NCBI GenBank assembly: GCA_003447235.1
Contig: DLZV01000041.1
Coordinates: forward strand, 1 to 64,000
Length of the DNA stretch: 64,000 nucleotides
Direction: 5' to 3'
Source of the DNA: Prevotella sp.
GTDB lineage: Bacteria; Bacteroidota; Bacteroidia; Bacteroidales; Bacteroidaceae
Positions 44,546-51,772 of the stretch are shown piece after piece (the stretch's first letter is position 1; each line of letters opens with the position of its first letter). Both the position numbers and the translations under genes were made by a program. Under the pieces are notes generated by a model. The model was not told where the DNA came from, did no database searches, and was given only the letters and a program-made list of their open reading frames with translations.

Positions 44546-44584
44546 CGTATGATACGATTTATATGTTATTAATGTTATATATAT

Positions 44585-44608
44585 AGGTATGGCTTCTGCG
44601 CCATACCT
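44585..44608 (-). terminator. Hairpin between the AAA+ gene and the zinc-ribbon gene
   Basis: AGGTATGGC at 44585-44593 pairs with GCCATACCT at 44600-44608, a perfect 9-bp stem. There is no T run, only AT repeats, so termination would be partial. Confidence 0.4.
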
Positions 44609-44637
44609 ACCTTCTATTATTCCTGTATTTTATTTTG

Positions 44638-46152
44638 TTATTTTCCAGTTGTTGCATCCTTGAAATTATTCTCCTTGAATGCTTTCTTCATATTCTCAAT
44701 CTGCTGCTTGCAGGATTTGGAAATGCTTATAGTCTTGCTTGCGATATTCTTCAAAAGACGCTCGTCAAGAGTTGTACCTTTATTCTCCAAACTGTCTATA
44801 AAGCACTTCTCCACTGCTTCGTTCACTACAGATTCTATGTCTGCACCGTTAAAACCTTCGGTTATCTGACTGACAGAATTCAATACCGTTTCGTCAAGGC
44901 TTTTCTTCTTGTTTTCAATATGTATTTTTAAGATCTCCTTTCGCTCTTCCTTATTCGGCAAGTTAACGCAGAATATCTCGTCAAAGCGTCCTTTACGCTT
45001 CAGTTCAGGAGGCAGATTGTCTGCATTGTTGGCTGTTGCAATAACATAAACGCTACTCTGCTTCTCCTGCATCCATGAGAGGAAATACCCGAACATACGT
45101 GTCATGATATCGTTGTTGCCACCGACACCCGAAAAGGCTTTCTCTATCTCGTCAATCCAGAGAACGCAAGGAGCAGCAGCCTCAGCAATCTTGATAGCCT
45201 TACGCAAGTTGCCCTCGCTCTCACCAACATACTTTCCCATCATACTGCCCATGTCGAGTTTCAACAAAGGTGTGTTAAACAATGCTGCTGATGCCTTTGC
45301 ACAAAGTGATTTTCCACAGCCAGGCATACCAACAATAAAGACACCTTTAGGTATTGACACACCAAAATCCTGAGCCTTTGGCAAGTCTGCAATAACCCTT
45401 GACTTATTCTTCAGGTAATCCTTCAGAGCATTCATACCTCCTATTTTATCCAGAGACGCAGGAGTGTCAATCAATTCCAACAACCCGGACTTTTTTACCA
45501 TCGATTTCTTCTGCTGAAGAATCATCTCCGTATCCTCTGCACTCAACGAGCCATTGCTGCTCATCGCCATGTCAAGCATTCGGTCTATCTCAAAGCTTGT
45601 CATACCCTTCAAAGACGGCATCAGTTTCTTTCTGTCCTCATCTTTGAAATTGTCATAGCAGTTCACCTCTATATGCTCGTCTATAAGCTGATTGATTTCC
45701 TCTTCTTCTGGGAATGGAATATCCAAGTAGGACACATACTTCTCCAATTCTTGCGGCATCTTAAGAACAGAGGATACTATAATGACGGTAGTATTATATT
45801 CTCTGTCATACAACTTCCGTTGAGCTATCAACTGAAGCAAAGTCTTGATAGACGGCTCTTCTATATAATCTTGAATATCCTTCAACACCAAGAACTTTTC
45901 CTTGAGATTAGATTCAACAGTATACTTCTCCTTCAAGAAAAACTCCAATGTATCTTGATCTCCCAAACCTTGACATTCCTTAGTCTTGAAGTTGGTCGTA
46001 CCAGTTGCTGGATTCCATTCAAACACCTTGCTTTTGCCAACAATTTCTGATATGATTTCGTCTATACGGACAAAATCATAGTCGTTGATATAGATGATAG
46101 GTGTATTAACATCTATCATCTTCTGAAAATCAGATATAATCTTCTTGTTCAT
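44638..46152 (-). CDS. Ycf46-like AAA+ ATPase
   Basis: A 504-residue protein. The N-terminal part (IISDFQKMIDVNTPIIYINDYDF..VFEWNPATGTTNF..) is the degenerate domain typical of the Ycf46/AAA group. The AAA+ module starts near residue 245: Walker A GMPGCGKS (275-282), pore-like region MMGKYVGESEGNLRKA, Walker B VLWIDEIEKA (D334, E335), sensor ATANNADNLPPELKRKGRFDEIF with the arginine finger, and sensor 2 in FNGADIESVVNEA. There is no protease domain, so it is a remodeller rather than FtsH. The ATG at 46152 is ten bases after the upstream stop. It is probably the engine of the island. Confidence 0.85.
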   Translation of the reverse strand: MNKKIISDFQKMIDVNTPIIYINDYDFVRIDEIISEIVGKSKVFEWNPATGTTNFKTKECQGLGDQDTLEFFLKEKYTVESNLKEKFLVLKDIQDYIEEPSIKTLLQLIAQRKLYDREYNTTVIIVSSVLKMPQELEKYVSYLDIPFPEEEEINQLIDEHIEVNCYDNFKDEDRKKLMPSLKGMTSFEIDRMLDMAMSSNGSLSAEDTEMILQQKKSMVKKSGLLELIDTPASLDKIGGMNALKDYLKNKSRVIADLPKAQDFGVSIPKGVFIVGMPGCGKSLCAKASAALFNTPLLKLDMGSMMGKYVGESEGNLRKAIKIAEAAAPCVLWIDEIEKAFSGVGGNNDIMTRMFGYFLSWMQEKQSSVYVIATANNADNLPPELKRKGRFDEIFCVNLPNKEERKEILKIHIENKKKSLDETVLNSVSQITEGFNGADIESVVNEAVEKCFIDSLENKGTTLDERLLKNIASKTISISKSCKQQIENMKKAFKENNFKDATTGK

Positions 46153-46162
46153 CGCTCTGTAT

Positions 46163-47323
46163 TTAATAATCAAACAAATGATCAACGATAAAATTCAATT
46201 GCTCAGGAAACTTAGCTTTAATGAAACAGAATCCATCAATGAGATTTGACGGGTGATGGAAAGAACGGAAAGGATTGAAAGGATTGCCCCCTATCGGTAG
46301 GGTTGTAAAGCCTATCATACTATTCAATCCATTACCAATCATATATTGTGCTAATGGGTAATGATAATCTTCAGCTAACTTCACAAACAAACCTGGTGTT
46401 TCTTTACTATAAGAGTAACGTACCAAATCCAGCACAAACTTACGTTCTTTGAAAAATACATCCGATTCATCAAGGTCATCATATTTAGCTTCTGCTTCAG
46501 CTATAACATATTTCCAATCAACAAACATCGAAGCTTTCCACAATGAGGTAAATTCCTGTAGTAATTTCTTGACATCTCGAACAAAATCCTCATCATATAC
46601 TGTTTTTTTTGTTATAAAGCCTATCTTATCATTCTTCCATCTGCAAATCAAATTATCTATTTTCTCTTTTACTTTAGGAGTCAACATCGCTCTCTTCCGA
46701 GCAGCACCAAAGGTGTTAGAATTAACAAAATCAACAGCCTTCTGATTGTGAAGCTCTGCAGCCTTCTCTATCAGTTCTATGCCACGTATAATGTCTTTAC
46801 TTCCATCACTTTTTGAAAATCCCTCAAATGCAAGTTTTCCTTGTTCAAACAAGAATTCAGGGTCTTCTTCATTTTCGAATGTACAGAAAACATCCCACCA
46901 TTCACCATCAGAGACCTCCTCTGGATACTGCTTAAATATAAACTTGGCACCTTCATATTGGCTAAGCAAGTACTTACGTAAAGAATAATAATTCTTGGAA
47001 TTTCTCTTTTCGCAATCATGCCAATACTCAAACAGAAAGTAGATATCATGAATTTGAGAATTATCGAATCGTTCTTTCAAGAATAGTTTAAGCACATAAA
47101 AATATGCATATTCATCAAGTTCTTCATTTATTAAAGACTCTACAGAATGTGCTAATTCTGTTTCTCCCAACTGCATCAACCATCTTGACAAACGTTTGTC
47201 TTTTATCAATGGCCACAAATCTTGTACGTTGAGGTTCTGACGCAAAGAATCAAGCGAGAAGTGTTCCTCCCCGCCTGATTTTATTCTTATTCGTATAGGT
47301 TTTGCTTTAGCTATTATACGCAT
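46163..47323 (-). CDS. Protein with LSRWLxQLG motif and Sel1-like segment, unknown function
   Basis: A 386-residue protein. Its N-terminus SLRQNLNVQDLWPLIKDKRLSRWLMQLGE resembles the short domain (SLEELxxNFxxxDVxxLYxDGRLxRWLxQRG-like) seen at the front of several Sel1-repeat or stress-associated proteins. ELIEKAAELHNQKAVDFVNS looks like one Sel1/TPR unit. The C-terminal part (YHYPLAQYMIGNGLNSMIGFT) may be another. There is no catalytic motif. It is separated by four bases from the gene upstream and by ten from the AAA+ gene, so it is tightly operonic and plausibly an adaptor for the ATPase. Confidence 0.65.
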   Translation of the reverse strand: MRIIAKAKPIRIRIKSGGEEHFSLDSLRQNLNVQDLWPLIKDKRLSRWLMQLGETELAHSVESLINEELDEYAYFYVLKLFLKERFDNSQIHDIYFLFEYWHDCEKRNSKNYYSLRKYLLSQYEGAKFIFKQYPEEVSDGEWWDVFCTFENEEDPEFLFEQGKLAFEGFSKSDGSKDIIRGIELIEKAAELHNQKAVDFVNSNTFGAARKRAMLTPKVKEKIDNLICRWKNDKIGFITKKTVYDEDFVRDVKKLLQEFTSLWKASMFVDWKYVIAEAEAKYDDLDESDVFFKERKFVLDLVRYSYSKETPGLFVKLAEDYHYPLAQYMIGNGLNSMIGFTTLPIGGNPFNPFRSFHHPSNLIDGFCFIKAKFPEQLNFIVDHLFDY

Positions 47324-47327
47324 AATA

Positions 47328-47999
47328 TTATAATCCTAACCAAGAAGCCAGTTTCTTACTGGCTTTAACTAAACCTTTAGCAACAGAACGTACTACCGTT
47401 TTTGCGCCTTCAGCCACATAGTTCAATCCTTTTCGTACTGCCGCTTTTGCTGCTGGCACGATAAACTTTTCTGCATTCTTTATAACTGGAACGAAAACCG
47501 AAGCAGGAGGATAGACCTTTGAAATCAGATCACAAACGCGGTTCAATACTATCGGTACTCCACGCTCTATAACTTTATCAGCTACAGTTATAACACGAGC
47601 CACTGTTGCGTCAATCAATTTGTCTGCTACTTCAATAGCATCCAAATCCTCATTGGCAAGCTTATACGAAAACTTTACACGGTTCAGACCTTCGTCTACT
47701 GCACTCGCAATAGCAATCGGACTCTTGTCTTCAATAGAAAAAGGTAATGTTCCTTGCTCATTTGCTATTATAATTGCAGCTGCAAATACCTTCTTCAACT
47801 TTGCTTCAGAAGCATCACCTACGGGGGAGTCCAGGAATTGCTGAACCTCCTTGAACTCTTTCAGGCTTTCTACTTCTTCTTGTTCTAATTTGCGGCCAGA
47901 CAACAATGACTGGAGAGCTGAGTACTTGCGACTTTCACCTTCAACATGAGAAACAAACTCATTACGACCTTCATCTTCGTTATATGCTATAAACTTCAT
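47328..47999 (-). CDS. Amphipathic/helical protein of unknown function
   Basis: A 223-residue protein beginning MKFIAYNEDEGRNEFVSHVEGES. The second half is rich in small residues and hydrophobic amphipathic stretches (VADKLIDATVARVITVADKVIERGVP, PAAKAAVRKGLNYVAEGAKTVVRSVAKGL), suggesting membrane-surface association. The ATG at 47999 is four bases after the previous stop; an upstream start would overlap that gene. I do not recognise the family. It is AT-rich and operonic. Confidence 0.65.
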   Translation of the reverse strand: MKFIAYNEDEGRNEFVSHVEGESRKYSALQSLLSGRKLEQEEVESLKEFKEVQQFLDSPVGDASEAKLKKVFAAAIIIANEQGTLPFSIEDKSPIAIASAVDEGLNRVKFSYKLANEDLDAIEVADKLIDATVARVITVADKVIERGVPIVLNRVCDLISKVYPPASVFVPVIKNAEKFIVPAAKAAVRKGLNYVAEGAKTVVRSVAKGLVKASKKLASWLGL

Positions 48000-48003
48000 A
48001 ATC

Positions 48004-48354
48004 TTAGTCCTCCTCATCGTTTAAGGTTTCATTATTCACATTCTCACCAGCATCAGAAATGGCAGAGACGATTTCAGCCTTCTCTTGCTCGCCGCGTCCC
48101 TCCAATATTCTGTCCATTTCTTCAAGCATCCATTGCTTGCGAGACCTGCCTTCCTCCTTAGCCTTTTGCAGTGCAGCCATTCTCTCTGCAAAACCATCTA
48201 TATACTCGTTAGTCTCAGAGAGTAATGCCATGCTTTCCTCTGAAACTCCCATTTTCTCACACTCACCCTTAACCAGCACATCAATATCCTGGTCAGGATT
48301 GTTTTCTAATTGTTCTAACATCGAGGTCAGAATCTCGTCAAAACTTTTTGCCAT
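48004..48354 (-). CDS. Small acidic helical protein, unknown function
   Basis: A 116-residue, strongly acidic, helical protein (MAKSFDEILTSMLEQLENNPDQDIDVLVKGECEKMG, AERMAALQKAKEEGRSRKQWMLEEMDRILEGRG), perhaps an adaptor. It starts 12 bases after the stop of the frameshifted gene and ends four bases before the next ATG. No homologue is recalled. Confidence 0.65.
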   Translation of the reverse strand: MAKSFDEILTSMLEQLENNPDQDIDVLVKGECEKMGVSEESMALLSETNEYIDGFAERMAALQKAKEEGRSRKQWMLEEMDRILEGRGEQEKAEIVSAISDAGENVNNETLNDEED

Positions 48355-48366
48355 ATTATATTCTAT

Positions 48367-48656
48367 TTATTGAAACTCACCACTGAGTTTGTCCTTCATT
48401 GAATTTATTTCAACAAGAATATCTCCATCTGAATAGTCTGGATGAAGTCTTGATTCCGTTTCTTCTATTGCATCAAACACTTCTTTTTTAGATTCGCCCG
48501 ATAATTCGCCACGAAGATAATCCGTTAATTCACAAATCAGGACTTCTTCTTCGAGAACAAGTCTATCAACTTGCCTATAAAGCTCGGACAAGGATCTATC
48601 ATGATAGGACCACGGCGTATAGGCTCCTCCAAGATTTTGTTTTCTTTGTTTTCCAT
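48367..48656 (-). pseudogene. Small helical protein gene with a probable frameshift
   Basis: From ATG 48656 the frame reads MENKENKILEEPIRRGPIMID and then runs out at a stop near 48561. In another frame SLSELYRQVDRLVLEEEVLICEL continues to TGA at 48367 but has no ATG, only a TTG at 48591. One missing T near 48600 (GATTCC read as GATCC) would join them into a protein of about 96 residues. It is either a recent inactivation, a sequencing error, or two overlapping products. It sits directly before the small acidic gene. Confidence 0.5.
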
Positions 48657-48670
48657 ACTTGTCTACATTT

Positions 48671-48729
48671 TTATTTTGTTATTTCTCCAGTTGTAGCATC
48701 CTTATAGTTATTCTCCTTGAATGCACTTG
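48671..48729 (-). other. Duplicated 3' tail of the AAA+ gene
   Basis: The reverse strand reads AFKENNYKDATTGEITK then stop. This matches the end of the Ycf46-like gene (AFKENNFKDATTGK), and the surrounding non-coding bases also match (compare 44635-44690). It lies immediately after the broken beta-rich gene, so a second AAA+ copy was probably deleted here. Confidence 0.75.
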
Positions 48730-48734
48730 TTCTG

Positions 48735-49148
48735 CTACATAATAGTAGCTTCGACAACTATATCTTCCTGCTCAAACAATATATTGTTGAGTTTCACCTT
48801 TTCAAACACCTTCTGCAACTTATCGATATCACCAAGACGAAGTTTCACTATGTTGCCAGGCATCTGTTCTACAAAGCAAGCTTTCTCCGGTACAAGTTTC
48901 TTAGCATAAGAGATGGCTGGCGACACAAGCAGGTCGATACCCATCTTGCCGTCATACGACAAGAACAAATCCGTGCCCTCAATCTTCTTTACAATAAGAT
49001 TTATGCTTATAGACTTTGTAAAGCCCAGCACCTTAATGGGCACGGAGACAGACACAGTAGTCCCGTCTACATACTACAGATTATCAGTCTTATGAAAATG
49101 ATTGGCTACATAATCCTGCAGCTCAGCATAAGTAATTGATAACTTCAT
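48735..49148 (-). pseudogene. Beta-rich protein gene, second copy with a nonsense codon
   Basis: Same length (138 codons with stop) as the gene at 43892 and clearly homologous (SYDGKMGIDLLVSPAISYAK is shared). Codon 25 is TAG (49074-49076), where the paralogue has a Gly codon followed by HVDG. Translation could restart downstream, but the first strands would be missing. It follows the four-helix membrane gene by three bases. Confidence 0.8.
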
Positions 49149-49151
49149 ATA

Positions 49152-49805
49152 TTAACACCTACAAGGGTGAACTCGAATTCCGTTTTTCGGCTCTAGTCTT
49201 TCAGCATAGTAGTCTCCTTCCCATACCAATTCATAAATCTTCATTTGAATTTTATACCATACAAAAGGTATGAAAAATATTAAAAGTAAAAGGAACATTG
49301 CAATCGCACACTTACTGTACTGACATATGATTTCACTAATGGAACTTTGACAACAATCAGCGAGTACCGTTATTAAATACAGAAGACAAATAAGCCATAT
49401 ATTTCTAAGGAAATTCTCATGAGCCTCAAGTGTTGGAATATTCATTAAGAATCCATTTTTTACTACATTATAATAGGCTTTCAGATAATCATCTGTATCA
49501 TAAGAAGCTTTCTGATAATCATCTTTATATATATATTTATTTTTCAGTATAACATTTTCATGTGCTTTTTTTATCATGTGAAAATTGTTAGTCAGGAAAC
49601 GTGTTCTATCTTTTATAATTGTTTGATAGAAAATACCAATGATAAAAGCTGTGACGAAAAACAATATATTCGTTTCTGCTTTTTCTCCAATCATTCCTCC
49701 TAGCAGAAGCAAAAGCAATGTTCCAACAGTCAGCTTATTTAAGCTATCATAAAATGTAAAACCAGTTATTGTATTCATATTCATTATCTGTTTGTTATCG
49801 AACAT
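49152..49805 (-). CDS. Four-helix membrane protein of the dynamin operon
   Basis: A 217-residue protein with four hydrophobic segments in two pairs: LTVGTLLLLLLGGMIG and ILFFVTAFIIGIFYQTII (about 26-65), then IWLICLLYLITVLADCC and AIAMFLLLLIFFIPFVWYKI (about 135-185). They are separated by a charged cytoplasmic loop of about 70 residues (KKAHENVILKNKYIYKDDYQ). No enzyme motif is visible. The ATG at 49805 follows a tiny reading frame that overlaps it. Its position next to two dynamin-like GTPases suggests that it marks or recruits a membrane site. Confidence 0.7.
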   Translation of the reverse strand: MFDNKQIMNMNTITGFTFYDSLNKLTVGTLLLLLLGGMIGEKAETNILFFVTAFIIGIFYQTIIKDRTRFLTNNFHMIKKAHENVILKNKYIYKDDYQKASYDTDDYLKAYYNVVKNGFLMNIPTLEAHENFLRNIWLICLLYLITVLADCCQSSISEIICQYSKCAIAMFLLLLIFFIPFVWYKIQMKIYELVWEGDYYAERLEPKNGIRVHPCRC

Positions 49806-49876
49806 TTCAGGCTAAATACATCATTTAAAAGATTCTGTATTTCGTCAATTCGTTTCACTGTTAGTTTCTTGTTCAT
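49784..49876 (-). CDS. Possible 30-residue peptide overlapping the membrane gene start
   Basis: ATG 49876 to TAA 49784 encodes MNKKLTVKRIDEIQNLLNDV followed by a short tail. It has a plausible helix, and its stop overlaps the start of the next gene by 22 bases, as in translational coupling. It is too short to be sure that it is real. Confidence 0.3.
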   Translation of the reverse strand: MNKKLTVKRIDEIQNLLNDVFSLKCSITNR

Positions 49877-49893
49877 ATAGAAATCAGCAGAAA

Positions 49894-49922
49894 GACTATC
49901 GGGAGAGAAACTCCCAATAGTC
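49894..49922 (-). terminator. Hairpin after the 41-residue membrane peptide gene
   Basis: A 12-bp stem with one G-T pair (49894-49905 with 49911-49922). On the reverse strand it is followed by TTTCT, a probable partial terminator inside the operon. Confidence 0.5.
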
Positions 49923-49933
49923 AAATACTAGAA

Positions 49934-50059
49934 TTATTGCTTCTTATTCATTTCTTTAGCTATTGTTACTGCTAGCCCTCCAATGGCTACAGCCGCCATG
50001 CCAAGACTCTTCCAAACACTCTTGTCCTTTTTCTTTGTTTTAATTGTATCTTCACTCAT
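49934..50059 (-). CDS. 41-residue single-span membrane peptide
   Basis: ATG 50059 to TAA 49934 encodes a protein that starts MSEDTIKTKKKDKSVWKS. It then has one hydrophobic Gly/Ala-rich helix (LGMAAVAIGGLAVTIA) and a short Lys-rich end (KEMNKKQ). The basic flank before the helix predicts a cytoplasmic N-terminus. It starts 21 bases after the GTPase stop. Small helical peptides next to dynamin-like or defence genes often act as anchors or effectors; that is only inference here. Confidence 0.6.
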   Translation of the reverse strand: MSEDTIKTKKKDKSVWKSLGMAAVAIGGLAVTIAKEMNKKQ

Positions 50060-50080
50060 GATTCTAAAATATTTAAATGG

Positions 50081-51772
50081 TTAAACTTCTTCAAAATCGA
50101 CATATTCAGCAGAATTCTTCCATGCATCAATATCACGTTTGTATTTCTCCAAATCTTGGACTTTCTGCTTTAAGGAGGCAATTTCTTCATCACGCTCCTT
50201 TATCTTTTGGCATAAGAGTAAATAAGAAGGTGCAAAATTCTTATAATACTCATTGTCTGACTCAAAAGTTTTGAACACATTGCATATGCAATCATTTACC
50301 GCATTAGTTAATGAGTTCTTAAGTTCACTCAACTTCTTCTGGTTTTCATACTTTTTATACCAACCATAAAGTTCAAAAGCGACTCCAAGTCCTGCTCCTA
50401 TCCAACCAGCCCATTTGGTGATATTCTTTCCCATATTGATAGCACCCCAAGGCTTAAACTTATAACCTTTGGCTATTACATCTCTGACAGCCTTAATCTG
50501 CTCACCTGAGATATTCAGGTTTTTCAATTGTCCAACACCATACTTCACGGCATCATTCAACATGGCATCTTGCATAGAATAAGCTTTTTCTATTTTCACG
50601 GCTGCAAGATTTACATTATTGGCGTTAGCTTCACAACATTGCTCAATTTGAGCAGACAGTTTGTCTTGGAAGACATAAAAAGTCACCTGATTGTTCTGTA
50701 CTCCAAGTTGATTAGAAATAACTTCGCCAATAGTCTCTAATGAAGCGCCATTGATTTCACGAATAGCGTCGTTCTTTATTTCATTAATAGCTTGACGAAG
50801 TTCATTACGTGATAATGTAAGTTCAGACTTCAGATGCTTGCCATCCTCCTTTATCTCAGTACAGTCTCGCTCCATTTTGGCGATTGCCTTCGATACAGGT
50901 TTTTCTGTACATGCTATTGCTTTGTGCAATCCATCAATCACCTCAGAAACAGATGTTTCATAAGAAGAAGAAGATAACTTATCAGTATCGGCATTATTGA
51001 CTACTGCATTTACGCATTTTCTCAAATCCTTAATATGTGAACGCTCATAATAACTGTCTATCTTAGAGAACCAATGTTGCAAACCCTTTCCTTTTGGATC
51101 CGCAGCAATACATACAATATGCAAACGTTTCTCCTCGTCAGGAGTCAAGTTTATAGTACTACGCAAACGAGAAATAAGGTTCTCTTTCTTTATCTTACAT
51201 CCATTATCGAAGTCGTACTCGTCCAATAGGTCATAACCAGCTTCATCCATTTTATTTATTACAAAAATGGTATTGTCAAGTTTATGATAATCACGCATAA
51301 CACGACGAATTATCTCAACATGACTCTCCTTCAACGGAACCACTGCATCACAAACATATATAATAATATGAGCCTCAGAAATATAACGTTCTGTAATTTC
51401 AGAGAACTTTATATTCTGACCGTTTATTTCCCTTTCTTTTGTTCCAAACAGTCCTGGAGTATCAACTATCTTGAATCCCTTTTTCAGATCCTTAGGGCGA
51501 TAAATGGTAAGTTCGTCGGAAGACTCGTCATTATCAATCTTCATGTTGTCTTCCAATCTACCCAATAGGCCAGCAATAGCACTCGTCTTTCCATCAGAGA
51601 AACTACCCAACAAGACAACGCTTATTTCTCCATCGTTTATGGAATCCACTATACTATCTATCTTACCAAGATAAGATTGCAATTCGGGTATATACTCCAC
51701 GCCTTTTTGCAGAAGTTGTTTCAACGCGGTTAGTTTCTGCAATTTGTTGCTTTTTATATTAAATTCTTCCAT
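50081..51772 (-). CDS. Dynamin-like GTPase (LeoA-like), 563 residues
   Basis: The GTPase motifs are G1 GSFSDGKTS (56-64), G3 DTPGLFG (104-110) and G4 NKMD (173-176), with a Ser/Thr-rich switch between them. A long helical region with coiled-coil patterns follows, then a hydrophobic patch WAGWIGAGLGVAFELYGWY (about 452-470) that could insert into membrane, and a heptad-rich tail (EEIASLKQKVQDLEKYKRD). The G1 form GxFSxGKTS and overall size resemble bacterial dynamin-like LeoA. It overlaps the larger GTPase gene by 14 bases, so the two are probably made together and may form hetero-oligomers, as paired bacterial dynamins do. Confidence 0.82.
   Translation of the reverse strand: MEEFNIKSNKLQKLTALKQLLQKGVEYIPELQSYLGKIDSIVDSINDGEISVVLLGSFSDGKTSAIAGLLGRLEDNMKIDNDESSDELTIYRPKDLKKGFKIVDTPGLFGTKEREINGQNIKFSEITERYISEAHIIIYVCDAVVPLKESHVEIIRRVMRDYHKLDNTIFVINKMDEAGYDLLDEYDFDNGCKIKKENLISRLRSTINLTPDEEKRLHIVCIAADPKGKGLQHWFSKIDSYYERSHIKDLRKCVNAVVNNADTDKLSSSSYETSVSEVIDGLHKAIACTEKPVSKAIAKMERDCTEIKEDGKHLKSELTLSRNELRQAINEIKNDAIREINGASLETIGEVISNQLGVQNNQVTFYVFQDKLSAQIEQCCEANANNVNLAAVKIEKAYSMQDAMLNDAVKYGVGQLKNLNISGEQIKAVRDVIAKGYKFKPWGAINMGKNITKWAGWIGAGLGVAFELYGWYKKYENQKKLSELKNSLTNAVNDCICNVFKTFESDNEYYKNFAPSYLLLCQKIKERDEEIASLKQKVQDLEKYKRDIDAWKNSAEYVDFEEV

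Noticed and set aside
37966..49076. Recoding of TAG as a sense codon to explain the two amber-interrupted genes
   Set aside because: Many intact genes in the window end at TAG (for example at 1884, 25610 and 16145), so TAG is an ordinary stop here; lesions or sequence errors are more likely.
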